A DNA stretch of 64,000 nt from Bacteroidota bacterium (lineage in GTDB: Bacteria; Bacteroidota; Bacteroidia; Flavobacteriales_D; Crocinitomicaceae), in the NCBI GenBank assembly GCA_016192075.1, contig JACPUU010000002.1, forward strand, positions 186,001-250,000, read 5' to 3'. Below are positions 35,321 to 44,625 of the stretch, piece by piece. The notes under the pieces were generated by a model. The model was not told the DNA's origin and did no database searches. It was given only the letters and a program-made list of their open reading frames with translations. Position 1 is the first letter of the stretch. The number at the start of each line of letters is the position of its first letter. Both the position numbers and the translations under genes were made by a program.

Positions 35321-35870
35321 CTCTCTAAACCTTTGACATTTGAAATTTAATATTTGACATTCGATATTTCCTTTGTCCGCCCTGTAGCCTTGTACTCCCT
35401 CAAAACCTTTGACATTCGAAATTTAATATTTGATATTCGATATTCCCTTCGTCCACCCTGTAGCTCTTGTGCTCCCTAAACCTTCAACATTCAAAATCCG
35501 GTGTTCAATATTCGATATTTCCATGTCTACCTTGGAGCCCTTGTACTGCGCTCCCTCTAAACCTTCAACATTCGAAATTTAATATTTGATATTCGATATT
35601 TCCCTTTGTCTGCCCTGGATACCCTCTACTATCTAACCCTTCAACATGCAAAATCCGGTGTTCAATATTCGATATTTCCATGTCTACCTTGGAGCCCTTG
35701 TACTGCGCTCCCTCTAAACCTTTGACATTCGAAATTTAATATTTGATATTCGATATTCCCTTTGTCCGCCCAGTAGCCCCTGCTCTCTAACCCTTCGATA
35801 TTCAAAATCCGGTGTTCAATATTCGATATTTCCCTTATCTGCCTCTACTGCCGTGATATTCCCATTCGCC
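35321..35870. repeat. Tandem intergenic repeat array, about 7 units of 75-80 bp
   Basis: Units begin near 35321, 35396, 35471, 35550, 35629, 35707 and 35782. Two related types occur. One contains GAAATTTAATATTTGATATT (positions vary, for example 35578-35592 onward). The other contains AAAATCCGGTGTTCAATATT. Both end in a pyrimidine-rich CCCT/TGTCC stretch and a CTCCCTCTAAACC joint. The order is A A B A B A B. The units diverge by substitutions, so it is an old array. No cas gene or unique spacer is present, so it is not CRISPR. Similar short intergenic repeats are common in Bacteroidota. Confidence 0.85.
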
Positions 35871-35877
35871 CCCCGAT

Positions 35878-36603
35878 TCATTTCGCTCCTTTCAGCTTCA
35901 TGTAATGTTCCCGTTGTTTTTTATCCAGCTTTTCAATGGAATAACGCAGCAATGTACGCGGCATGGTAGCAGCATACTGATCCAGAAATTCCAGCAGCCG
36001 CTGACGGTTCACATCACCAGCAAAACGCAGCATCCAACCGGTACCTTTGTGTACCAGGTCTTCTTTGTCATGTACTAAAATTTCAGCCAGTTTAAATGTA
36101 TCATCAATTTCTTTTTTGCGAATGAAGTAGGTCGTACTGACGATCGCTGTGCGGCGTTCCCACAGGTTTTTGGATTTGGCTAATTTGTAGAGAACGTTGC
36201 GGGGTTTGTCAAAAAGATAATGCCCGGTCATGTGCAGGCAGCCCAGGTCCACGAGATCCCAGTTGTTAATACGGTCGTGCCGGTGCATGTATAGTTCGTA
36301 GACCTCTTTCAGCCGGTCAGGTGTTGTTTTTTTGTTGCGTGAAATTTTATCCATGATACTCACGGCACCAGCGCGTACTTCATGGATCGGACTTTCGAGC
36401 AATTTCTCTATTTCTTTCACCGGCATGTCCAGGAATTTTTTAGCCAGGTCAAATACCGTTCCCATACGCACCCCAATAAACTTATCGCCAGCACCGTATT
36501 GGCCTTCGTCGGTTTTAAAGTAGCGTTGGATTTTTTTCAGTTCATCGTCTGACTGAAAGGTTTTCAGTTGGGTGATGAATTGGGTGGAGGTGAGTTTGGG
36601 CAT
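35878..36603 (-). CDS. DNA alkylation repair protein (AlkD-like HEAT repeat)
   Basis: A 241-residue all-helical protein of the DNA alkylation repair/AlkD family, which excises N3- and N7-alkylpurines using HEAT-like repeats. It begins with TSTQFITQLKTFQSDDELKK and has IGVRMGTVFDLAKKF, the segment NNWDLVDLGCLHMTGHYLF and IVSTTYFIRKKEIDD, with the conserved WD-LVD residues. Length and order fit. It starts at an ATG. The repeat array lies between it and the DUF3788 gene. Confidence 0.88.
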   Translation of the reverse strand: MPKLTSTQFITQLKTFQSDDELKKIQRYFKTDEGQYGAGDKFIGVRMGTVFDLAKKFLDMPVKEIEKLLESPIHEVRAGAVSIMDKISRNKKTTPDRLKEVYELYMHRHDRINNWDLVDLGCLHMTGHYLFDKPRNVLYKLAKSKNLWERRTAIVSTTYFIRKKEIDDTFKLAEILVHDKEDLVHKGTGWMLRFAGDVNRQRLLEFLDQYAATMPRTLLRYSIEKLDKKQREHYMKLKGAK

Positions 36604-36652
36604 GGGGGGAAGTTTTGAGGAAATTATTTCTTTGTGAGATTTTAAGTGAGTA

Positions 36653-37351
36653 CTAACTCCAGAGTTTCCACCAGGGCTTTTTGGCTAAAACGCTGTTTGC
36701 ACGAGTTGGGGTAAACTGTTGTGTGGCATTAACTGATCCAATAGATGAAAAAGAATATCCGGTTAACGAGGTTTCAAATAATAATTCATCCGCCTGATCA
36801 AGCGGTTCACCAAAATAACGGCCGGTTATTGCAAATACAAAATTTTCTCCCACCTGGTCTTCAGTATAGCATTCATTCCCGGATGGGTTAAAACAATACG
36901 TTCTTTTTCCATTCGAATCAACAGTAGATTGATTCAATAAATCATTTTCTTCTGCCAAGGGTGCTCCGCTGTCAATGATTGTTCCGGAGTCAGCCGTTCC
37001 CATACGGACCCTGATTTTCTGTCCATCTTTTGAAACAGAATAGGCCCAGAAATTAATAACGCTTTGCAGACCAATTGCACAAACTTCAGATCCAGGAAAC
37101 AGGTCATTCAGGTAAGCTTCCTTTTCTGAAATGTGAGTGTCAAAGAATGGCATTGGAAACTCTTGCGCGCAAATCAGCAGGTTGTTCTTATAAAATCCGA
37201 CATAAACTTGATTGTCGTCCGGATAAATAGCACTTTCAACAGTTTCATCGTCAATGAGGGTAAGATTTTTAAACCCCAGCTGGCTGAGTACAGTTTCAAT
37301 ATCTGCATTATAAACGGGACTAACAATAATCGCTGAAGCTTTCCATCCCAT
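36653..37351 (-). CDS. Conserved hypothetical protein, 232 residues
   Basis: A soluble protein with no signal peptide or membrane segment, beginning MGWKASAIIVSPVYNADIET. It shows AICAQEFPMPF-like aromatic segments, AIGLQSVINFWAYSVSKDGQ and a C-terminal KKPWWKLW tail. I do not recognise a family. The start is an ATG and composition is coding. Its gene stands alone between the alkylation repair gene and the HD-domain gene. Confidence 0.6.
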   Translation of the reverse strand: MGWKASAIIVSPVYNADIETVLSQLGFKNLTLIDDETVESAIYPDDNQVYVGFYKNNLLICAQEFPMPFFDTHISEKEAYLNDLFPGSEVCAIGLQSVINFWAYSVSKDGQKIRVRMGTADSGTIIDSGAPLAEENDLLNQSTVDSNGKRTYCFNPSGNECYTEDQVGENFVFAITGRYFGEPLDQADELLFETSLTGYSFSSIGSVNATQQFTPTRANSVLAKKPWWKLWS

Positions 37352-37469
37352 GAGTGATACGTTTTTTCAAAATTATGAATTATTTCTTCAGCTTCATCAG
37401 AAACACTTCTTCAAACCATTCACGGCTTTCGGAAGATTAAACTTAAAACATTGAATTTCCACCCTGATT

Positions 37470-38093
37470 TCAGAGCAGATTTAGTTCCATTTTCAAATTT
37501 TCGCGCGCTTGTTTTTCGTAGCGGTTAAAAAAGAAATCGGTTTTGAAAATACGTGACATGTTCAGAAAGTGTTCGAGCACTTTTTTGCGGCCGGGTTTAT
37601 ACAGCAGGTCGGGGTAGATAGAATATTCCTTGCGCACATTTTTGAAATACGCGGTGTAGGTTCCGGCATCTTTGCCTAAGATCGATAGATCAGCATCGGT
37701 AAACAGGTTGGTATCGTAATCGGCATCGGTCTGATGACTTTTAGTGGCGAGAATCTGCTGTTTGCACCTGGCAATACATTCCGCCGGAACGGTGAGGGCT
37801 GTCATACGCGCTGCAGCCAGGTCGGCACTTTTTTCTTCGTTGTTGTTTTTGGATGCCTGGTAAACCACGTCGTGATAAAACAGTGTAAAAAGAATGGTGT
37901 CCCAGTCACGGATTTCAGCTTTGACAGCCGTAAGTTCGGTCAGCAGATTCTCCAGGTGGGTGAGTGTGTGATAATGTCTTTTTTTACCCGAATACTGTTT
38001 TTCGATTTCGGCCAGGCACTGTTCCATCATGCCGGAATTGCTGCAATAAGCGCCGGCAAGCTGGTAAAATGTATGCTGAAGTATGGGAGTCAT
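37470..38093 (-). CDS. HD-domain metal-dependent phosphohydrolase-like protein
   Basis: A 207-residue protein with an HD-like core: the His in KRHYHTLTHLENLL, the HD pair in LFYHDVVYQ followed by NNEEKSADLAAARM, and the downstream Asp in LFTDADLSILGKD. This pattern is shared by a family of predicted metal-dependent HD phosphohydrolases, whose substrate is unknown. It starts at an ATG and is transcribed divergently from the LytTR regulator. Confidence 0.85.
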   Translation of the reverse strand: MTPILQHTFYQLAGAYCSNSGMMEQCLAEIEKQYSGKKRHYHTLTHLENLLTELTAVKAEIRDWDTILFTLFYHDVVYQASKNNNEEKSADLAAARMTALTVPAECIARCKQQILATKSHQTDADYDTNLFTDADLSILGKDAGTYTAYFKNVRKEYSIYPDLLYKPGRKKVLEHFLNMSRIFKTDFFFNRYEKQARENLKMELNLL

Positions 38094-38241
38094 TTACCAG
38101 GTAAAGATAGTGCGGTTTTGCAAGGAAAAGGTTAGTTGATGACGATAAAATACGTTAGAGCAGATTTCACAAACGGGGATAAATTTTAAAAATAACGCCC
38201 ATCCTCGCGGGCCTCTTCACTGTTCTTTGCCGGTATCTTCG

Positions 38242-39030
38242 ATGAAACCACTTCCGCTCCCGTGGATAGAGAAGACAGGTTTTCCAATATTTAAGGTAAA
38301 TTCACCCTCAAAATCCGTTTTTCTGTCCGATCAAAAGTTTAACATACTGGTTGTAGAAGATGATCTGTTGATTGCTGAAATGCTCAAAGAGATGTTGCAG
38401 GATCTGGGCTATGAAGTACCATTTGTGGCGCGTAATTTTGACGAGGCGCTGCAGGCATTGAATGATTTCCCAAACCTGGATCTATGTTTCCTGGACATTA
38501 ACCTGGAAGATGTCAAAAACGGGTTTGATGTGGCTGAACAGGTAAAATCCCGCAGCAGGTTACCCATTATTTTTTTGACATCCTATGCTGATAAAATGAC
38601 CATTGGTGAAGCAGTTAAATATCAACCTGAAGCCTACCTTGTTAAACCTTTTTCACAAACTGATTTGTATGCAACGGTTGAAATTGTACGCGGTAAAAAA
38701 CAAGTATCGGGGCAATCAACCCAACCGCCGCTGGTGATTAAAGACGGCTTACTAACGGTGAAAGTGAATCGCCATGACATTTTCTGGATTAAGTCTGATA
38801 ATATTTATGTGGAGCTGGCAACAGCACAGAAAAAATACCTGGTGCGCAGCAGCCTTGATAAATTTCTGGAACAACTTGATGATGTTTCTTTTTCACGTAC
38901 GCACAGGTCGTATGCAGTGAACCTGCAGCATGTAAAAGCAGTAAACGGGCAATACCTGGTGGTGAACTCAGAAAAAATACCCCTGTCACGCAAGTTCCGC
39001 GACGAAATTCTGGAGCGTTTCAAAAAATAA
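38242..39030 (+). CDS. LytTR-family response regulator
   Basis: A 262-residue two-domain regulator. The receiver domain (residues about 30-150) has ILVVEDDLLIAE with the acidic pair, the phosphoacceptor Asp in FLDINLED, the Thr/Ser region FLTSYAD and the Lys in YLVKPFSQTD. The C-terminal LytTR DNA-binding domain (about 165-262) has FSRTHRSYAVNLQHVKAVNG and IPLSRKFRDEI. I use the ATG at 38242 rather than the TTG five codons upstream. The histidine kinase gene starts 82 bp downstream and is the likely partner. Confidence 0.92.
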   Translation: MKPLPLPWIEKTGFPIFKVNSPSKSVFLSDQKFNILVVEDDLLIAEMLKEMLQDLGYEVPFVARNFDEALQALNDFPNLDLCFLDINLEDVKNGFDVAEQVKSRSRLPIIFLTSYADKMTIGEAVKYQPEAYLVKPFSQTDLYATVEIVRGKKQVSGQSTQPPLVIKDGLLTVKVNRHDIFWIKSDNIYVELATAQKKYLVRSSLDKFLEQLDDVSFSRTHRSYAVNLQHVKAVNGQYLVVNSEKIPLSRKFRDEILERFKK

Positions 39031-39112
39031 TTGGTCAAACGTGTACAAAAAAAAGTCATTCTCAACTTCGTACCGGTTTCATTGGCTATTAATGATTTAG
39101 TTTGCAGGTCAG

Positions 39113-41119
39113 GTGGTGTACAGGTATAATTTATATTCAACAGGTTTCAGAGCCGGTTCTTTTTTAAAGTGCGGCAACACCCTGTTGTTGGTTTTGCTTT
39201 TTTCACCGGCTGTTTTTTCGCAGGCTGAGACAGAAAAAACCAAAGACCTTCTCCACCAGCTGGAGCTGGTTGATCATGATACCAGCCGGGCCCGCATTTA
39301 TGGTTTGCTCGCATGGGAATACCGGTTTATCAATACGGCATTGGCGTTAGATTATGCTGACCGTGAACTGGCAACAGGCAGGCAGTATTATCACCCGCTA
39401 TTACTGGCAGACGGGTACCGGATCAAAGCACTGGCTTATGTGATTGAAGAAAAAATAGTAGCCGGTTTGGCCCTGTACGATTCAAGCCTGACCTATGCCC
39501 GCCAGGCGAATAGTCTCGCCATTGAAGCCAGCTGCTATAGTTTAATTGCAGGTATGTATGGTGATCACGGTGATTTTCACAAATCCATTGAATATTATTC
39601 CATGGGGCTTGAAGTGGCTGAAAAGTTACAGGATCCGGCACTGATTGCCTCTTTGAGTAATAACCTGGCAGAGGCATTTCAAAGTTCCGGACGCAACCCT
39701 GAACTTTCTCAAAAATATTTTTTACAGGCACTTTCCAATTCCATGCAAATTGAAAACTGGCCGCTGGCGGGTATGAATTCAGCCAACCTGGCGCAGGATT
39801 ATATCAATTCAGGAAATAGGGTACTTGCCCTGCAGGAACTGAAACGTGCTGTTGATCTGGTTTACCGGGATACCACAAACCGCTATCAGTTTGCTACCAA
39901 TTGTCATATACTGGCTTCGGTTTATTTTGATCTTGACAGTCTGGAGCGGGCTGAATTTCTGGCACTGAAATCGCTAAGCGGTATGACAGAACTGAATAGA
40001 CCGGCCAATGCGCTGCGCCCGCTTTCAACATTGACCAATTTGTATGTGCAGAAACGTGATTTCAGTTCAGCCCGTATTTATGCCGCGCGTATGTTGGATT
40101 TTGCTGAATTTCAGGGAGCCAAATTGTATATCCGCGATGCGTATAAAGCACTTTCTGAAATTGCGCGCATTGAAGGGGATTATAAAACCGCCCTGGATTA
40201 TTTTGAAAAATACAAGGTGTGGAATGACAGCGTTTTTGAAGTTGGGCGTGAACAAAGTATTGCCAATGTTGAGCTCAAAGCCGAACTGGCCCGGCAGGAA
40301 CTGGAAATCAAATACGAAACAGAAAAAAAAACAGTAGAAAATCAAAACCTCTCTGACAAAAATCAAAACCTGGTTTATACAATTGTGCTGGTTATTTTTA
40401 CCGGTGCAGCGTTTCTGGCGCTGACAGTTCTGTTGTATTTTTCCAATCAGAAAAAGAACCGCATCAATGCAGAATTGCAGGAACAAAAAAAGAAAGTAGA
40501 GCAGCAGGCTGTTGAAAAAGGAATGTTGGTACATGAGATCCATCACCGGGTAAAAAACAACCTTACCATGCTTAAAAGTTTGCTCTACCTGCAGGCTAAA
40601 TCAGCACAGGATGAATTTGCGCAAAAAATTCTGGCTGAGACGCAGGCACGGATTCAGAGTATGGCCCTGGTGCATCAAAATCTCTATGAAGAAGGCAACA
40701 ATGGCCGGCTTGATTTTGTAGAATTTCTGGAGAGTCTTTTCGCTGAATTGATGACAGGTTTTGACCGGTCAGATCCTGAAATTGAATTTAAGGTCAGTGG
40801 TACCTGTGATGAATTGACAATTTCACAAGCCATTCCGCTGGGTTTGATCATGAATGAACTATGTACCAACTCGCTGAAGTACGCATTTCAGAAAGTTGAA
40901 AACCCGGTAATTCAGGTAGTCCTTACACAACGTGCCAACGTTCTGGAAATTCAGTATTCAGACAATGGGCCGGGTTTGGGTGAAGCAGCAGCTCAGGGCA
41001 AAGGCGGATTTGGTTTTAAACTGTTGCAGATTCTGACACGCCAGCTTGACACCCGGCTGGTTTACACCAAAACAGATCAGCTTTCAGTCTTCACCCTGCG
41101 GCTGGAAATTCACCCGTAA
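39113..41119 (+). CDS. TPR-containing HisKA_2 sensor histidine kinase
   Basis: A 668-residue membrane sensor starting at a GTG. After a signal segment (NTLLLVLLFSPAVFSQ) come several TPR units to about residue 385, a coiled coil, then one transmembrane segment near 422-442 (YTIVLVIFTGAAFLALTVLL). The HisKA_2 H-box is VHEIHHRVKNNLTMLKSLLY at about residue 475, the N-box is MNELCTNSLKYAF and the G-box is DNGPGLG. This family pairs with LytTR or other receivers, and the adjacent regulator upstream is probably its target. The periplasmic TPR part would sense a protein or peptide ligand; this is inference. Confidence 0.93.
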   Translation: MVYRYNLYSTGFRAGSFLKCGNTLLLVLLFSPAVFSQAETEKTKDLLHQLELVDHDTSRARIYGLLAWEYRFINTALALDYADRELATGRQYYHPLLLADGYRIKALAYVIEEKIVAGLALYDSSLTYARQANSLAIEASCYSLIAGMYGDHGDFHKSIEYYSMGLEVAEKLQDPALIASLSNNLAEAFQSSGRNPELSQKYFLQALSNSMQIENWPLAGMNSANLAQDYINSGNRVLALQELKRAVDLVYRDTTNRYQFATNCHILASVYFDLDSLERAEFLALKSLSGMTELNRPANALRPLSTLTNLYVQKRDFSSARIYAARMLDFAEFQGAKLYIRDAYKALSEIARIEGDYKTALDYFEKYKVWNDSVFEVGREQSIANVELKAELARQELEIKYETEKKTVENQNLSDKNQNLVYTIVLVIFTGAAFLALTVLLYFSNQKKNRINAELQEQKKKVEQQAVEKGMLVHEIHHRVKNNLTMLKSLLYLQAKSAQDEFAQKILAETQARIQSMALVHQNLYEEGNNGRLDFVEFLESLFAELMTGFDRSDPEIEFKVSGTCDELTISQAIPLGLIMNELCTNSLKYAFQKVENPVIQVVLTQRANVLEIQYSDNGPGLGEAAAQGKGGFGFKLLQILTRQLDTRLVYTKTDQLSVFTLRLEIHP

Positions 41120-41256
41120 AACCGGGTAGATTTTTTTAGCGGTTTACACTAAGAATGACAGCCTTGTGTCAAACTCATACATATCCCGGTCGAACTCAAC
41201 ATTTAAAAAAGAGGGCAGCATTGTTCACCTACATTTGATTCGTAATAAAAAAAAGT

Positions 41257-44013
41257 ATGAAAGAAAAACTACATCTGATTGGAATTTGTGGCTTGCTCAG
41301 TTTTGCACTGTTGCTGAATTCACAAAGTGCTTCGGCTCAATCACGCGGATTGAACGGAGACGGAATAAATGACCGCGTATCGGTTCCGCATTCACCATCA
41401 CTCAACGTTGAAAATAGCTTCACGGTTGAGTGCTGGTTTAATACCAACGAACTGCTCAATGAAACGGTATTGGTTGAAAAAGGACGCTGGGTTGGTAACT
41501 GGCTTTTTTTCATCAAACCCAAACCGGCTGAAGGAACAAAAATCTGTCTGGCATCCTGGGCATGGGGGCCGGTTGAACTTTGGGGTACAACAGATCTTCA
41601 GACAGACACCTGGTATCATTTTGCCGCAACCTGGGATGGAACAACACGCAAAGTGTACCTGAACGGTGTACTTGAGGCGCAGGATATACCCTCGGGTGAT
41701 CCAATTGGTAATACAGATGTTATGGGAGTTGGTGCGGCAAGTGGTGGAACCTATGAATTTAACGGAACCATTGATGATGTGCGCATCTGGAATTACGTAC
41801 GCACACCGTCAGAAATTGCATCCAGTTATGCTGTTTCGTTAAGCGGTCCGCAGCCAGGTTTGGTATTGCATTACCAGTTTCAGGAAGGTGTTTCTTTTGG
41901 TGACAATACTGCGTTAACTACGATCAATGATTTGAGTGGAACAGGCAACAACGGAACACTTACCAATTACGCCCGGATTGGGTGTACATCCAATTATGTC
42001 TGTGGTGCGCCGGCTTTGGGTGGTGTTTGTATCACCAGCGGAATTTTGACACCCACGTTACCTGATTTGACCAGTGCATGTGCATTCACCATTCCTACAG
42101 CTACAACAACAGATGCCTGCATGGCAATAACCATTAATGGCACAACCGGTGATCCGTTATTTTATGATACTCCCGGTGCGTATGTTGTTAACTGGACCTT
42201 TGATGATGGCAGCGGAAATACTACCACCGCTTCACAAAATGTAACCGTTGGAAACGGTCCCGGGCTGATAAATGGAGTTGAAACACCAGTCGTGTGTAAC
42301 GGCGAAACGGCAGCTGTAGAATTTGAAATTTCAGGCGGCGTTGGTCCGTATACCTATGATTTTGGCGGTATTCAATCTGGTTTGGCCGGTATTACAGATA
42401 CCGTTTGGGCAAGCAGTGTGATCGAATACAGTACACAATATACGACCGGCAGTTGGGCAGCAATGCAGGCGTTGGGTGCTCCGGATACTTACCCAACCTA
42501 CGGAGATATTCCTTCCGCATGGGCCAGTGCAGGTGCAGATAATCAGCGTGAATACCTGGTGCTGGGTTTTGCTCCAACGTTTGCTCAAAATGTATTAAGT
42601 TATGAAACATTTGCCGTAGGCGCGGTTGATACAGTTTATGTGCGCCAGGTAAGCACCGGTACATGGATTACTATTTTTACAACCACCGCCGCAGGCGGAC
42701 CATCTGCAGCCGTAATTCAGCAATATCCGATTCCGACCATTATCGGTGAAATTGATGCGGTTCGGCTCGCCATTAACTCACCTGCAGTGGGTAGCTGGAA
42801 TGAAATTGATGCGATTGGACTTGAGGTAAATTTATCAACGGTTATTACCATTTCAGGGCTGGCTGCAGGAAGCTATAATTTTACTCTGACTGATGACAAT
42901 GGATGCCCGTTTGATTCTACGTTTGTAATCACAGAACCAGCTGAAATTATTGTTGACCAGGTTGCCGTTTTATGTCCTGGCGAATCTATTACGGTTGGAA
43001 CAAATACCTATAGCACAACCGGTGTATATACCGATTTGCTTGTGGCGGTTAACGGCTGTGACAGTACGGTTAATACAAACCTGACTATAAATCCTGATTA
43101 TTCGGTTGCGCAAACCATCAACATCTGTAATGGTGAAACGTATGTGATCGGTGCTAGCAGTTATACTACGGCAGGAACGTATGTAGATGTTTTGAGTTCT
43201 GTTTTTGGATGTGACAGCACCGTAACAACAACACTGAATGTGCTGCCGGTATATTCAAATACGCAGACATTAACTATTTGTGACAACGAATCAGTAACCG
43301 TTGGTTCCAATACTTATACAGTGTCCGGAACGTATGTTGATGTACTCACCGCAATGAACGGTTGTGACAGTACAGTTACCACAAATCTGACTGTCAATCC
43401 TGTCCTGACAACTGCGCAGAATGTTACGCTTTGTGAAGGTGAATCAGTTACTGTAGGCTCAAATACCTATACCGCGTCGGGTGTCTATACGGATGTATTG
43501 ACCGCTTTAACAGGCTGTGACAGTACCGTTACCACTACCGTGGATGCTGTTGGAACAATTGATGTTTCTACTTCCGTAACCGGTATTACAATTACGGCAA
43601 ACGCTACGCTTGCAGCTTATCAGTGGATTGATTGCAACAACGCAGGTGCTGAAATCACCGGAGAAACAAATTCCGTTTTTACACCGTCGGCTAACGGAAG
43701 TTATGCTGTAGTTATTTCATACGGTTCGTGCAGTGATACCAGTAATTGTGTAACCATCAGTACGATTGGAATAAACGAAAATCAGGGAATTGGTGTGCGG
43801 GTGTACCCAAATCCCGGTAATGGAAATTACCTGATTGACCTTTCTGCCGGGGCTCATGTGGTGGTGACCAATGCCGCCGGTCAAACCATATTGGAGCGTA
43901 ATTTTGCTGCAGGAACGTCTTCTCTTTCAATAGAAGATTGCGCAGACGGAATCTATTTTATGACCATACAGACGAATACATTTACACAGACCCAAAAACT
44001 TATAAAGCGATAA
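41257..44013 (+). CDS. LamG and Cys-repeat T9SS cargo adhesin
   Basis: A 918-residue secreted protein. After the signal peptide (ends near ASA), a LamG/concanavalin-like domain covers residues about 30-205 (ENSFTVECWFNTNELLNETV). A HYR-like segment with paired Cys follows near 250-330. Four tandem repeats of about 46 residues fill 42961-43545; each has C-x-G-E-S-x-T-V-G-x-N-T-Y and G-C-D-S-T-V-T-T. The end is a type A T9SS sorting domain (RVYPNPGNGNYLIDLS). This is a surface protein, probably adhesive. The terminator follows directly. The target is unknown. Confidence 0.88.
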   Translation: MKEKLHLIGICGLLSFALLLNSQSASAQSRGLNGDGINDRVSVPHSPSLNVENSFTVECWFNTNELLNETVLVEKGRWVGNWLFFIKPKPAEGTKICLASWAWGPVELWGTTDLQTDTWYHFAATWDGTTRKVYLNGVLEAQDIPSGDPIGNTDVMGVGAASGGTYEFNGTIDDVRIWNYVRTPSEIASSYAVSLSGPQPGLVLHYQFQEGVSFGDNTALTTINDLSGTGNNGTLTNYARIGCTSNYVCGAPALGGVCITSGILTPTLPDLTSACAFTIPTATTTDACMAITINGTTGDPLFYDTPGAYVVNWTFDDGSGNTTTASQNVTVGNGPGLINGVETPVVCNGETAAVEFEISGGVGPYTYDFGGIQSGLAGITDTVWASSVIEYSTQYTTGSWAAMQALGAPDTYPTYGDIPSAWASAGADNQREYLVLGFAPTFAQNVLSYETFAVGAVDTVYVRQVSTGTWITIFTTTAAGGPSAAVIQQYPIPTIIGEIDAVRLAINSPAVGSWNEIDAIGLEVNLSTVITISGLAAGSYNFTLTDDNGCPFDSTFVITEPAEIIVDQVAVLCPGESITVGTNTYSTTGVYTDLLVAVNGCDSTVNTNLTINPDYSVAQTINICNGETYVIGASSYTTAGTYVDVLSSVFGCDSTVTTTLNVLPVYSNTQTLTICDNESVTVGSNTYTVSGTYVDVLTAMNGCDSTVTTNLTVNPVLTTAQNVTLCEGESVTVGSNTYTASGVYTDVLTALTGCDSTVTTTVDAVGTIDVSTSVTGITITANATLAAYQWIDCNNAGAEITGETNSVFTPSANGSYAVVISYGSCSDTSNCVTISTIGINENQGIGVRVYPNPGNGNYLIDLSAGAHVVVTNAAGQTILERNFAAGTSSLSIEDCADGIYFMTIQTNTFTQTQKLIKR

Positions 44014-44040
44014 GTAAGTTCAGAAACAATCGTTTCGAAA

Positions 44041-44072
44041 ATCCTGCCGGTGATTCCGGCAGGATTTTTTTT
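44041..44072 (+). terminator. Rho-independent terminator after the T9SS adhesin
   Basis: ATCCTGCCGG (44041-44050), a 5-base loop, CCGGCAGGAT (44056-44065) and eight T residues form a strong terminator. Confidence 0.9.
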
Positions 44073-44147
44073 ACCCCATGGTGATTATCCATTTTGCTTG
44101 CAGATGGCTGTAAAATCAGTGAAAAATAAATTTTTTCAATTTTTCTA

Positions 44148-44194
44148 TTGCGTAACCAAAAGGTTTCCTATATATTTGTAACCGATTAGTTACA
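44148..44194 (+). promoter_or_regulatory. Promoter and operator of the ArsR/SRPBCC operon
   Basis: TTG (44148-44150) and TATATTTG (44171-44178), 20 bp apart, match the Bacteroidota promoter. A perfect inverted repeat TGTAAC-N6-GTTACA (44177-44194) covers the transcription start side. An imperfect second copy, GTAACC-AAAA-GGTTTC (44152-44167), lies between the boxes. These are the expected sites for the ArsR-family repressor encoded next. Confidence 0.7.
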
Positions 44195-44219
44195 TATTGA
44201 ATCTGATTTAAAATACTTT

Positions 44220-44624
44220 ATGAGAAGAGACGTTTTTCAGGCCATTGCCGATCCCACCCGCAGGGCTATTATTCACATGCTGGCCTCGCAGGATTTGAAC
44301 CTGAATGCCGTGGCAGAAAATTTTGATGTCAGCCGGCCTGCCATTTCAAAGCACATCAAAATTCTGACTGAATGCGGGTTAGTGACTATCCGGCAAGAGG
44401 GGCGCGAACGCTATTGCGAAGCCCGACTTGAAAAACTGAATGAAGTGTCAGACTGGGTAACGCAGTATAAAAAATTCTGGAATCAGAAACTGGATGCGCT
44501 GGAACTTTACCTGGAGCAATTGCAAAAAAAAGAAACAGCGCCGGTTCAGGGAAGGACTAAGAAAACAGCAGCGGCAAAACCAAAAAAATCACCGGGAAAA
44601 AAGAAAAAATTAAAGAAGAACTAA
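44220..44624 (+). CDS. ArsR-family transcriptional regulator
   Basis: A 134-residue regulator with a winged helix-turn-helix. The first helix is QAIADPTRRAIIHMLASQDL, and the recognition region is NFDVSRPAISKHIKILTECG. The family's metal-binding Cys pair (CxC) is absent, as in non-metal members that repress operons with AHSA1/SRPBCC proteins. The basic tail (AKPKKSPGKKKKLKKN) is unusual and could add non-specific DNA affinity. It starts just downstream of a promoter with inverted-repeat operators and is 1 bp from the next gene. Confidence 0.92.
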   Translation: MRRDVFQAIADPTRRAIIHMLASQDLNLNAVAENFDVSRPAISKHIKILTECGLVTIRQEGRERYCEARLEKLNEVSDWVTQYKKFWNQKLDALELYLEQLQKKETAPVQGRTKKTAAAKPKKSPGKKKKLKKN

Positions 44625-44625
44625 C

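Noticed and set aside
35321-35870. Possible CRISPR array
   Set aside because: Units are 75-80 bp, alternate between two related types and have no unique spacers or adjacent cas genes. It is a diverged tandem repeat.
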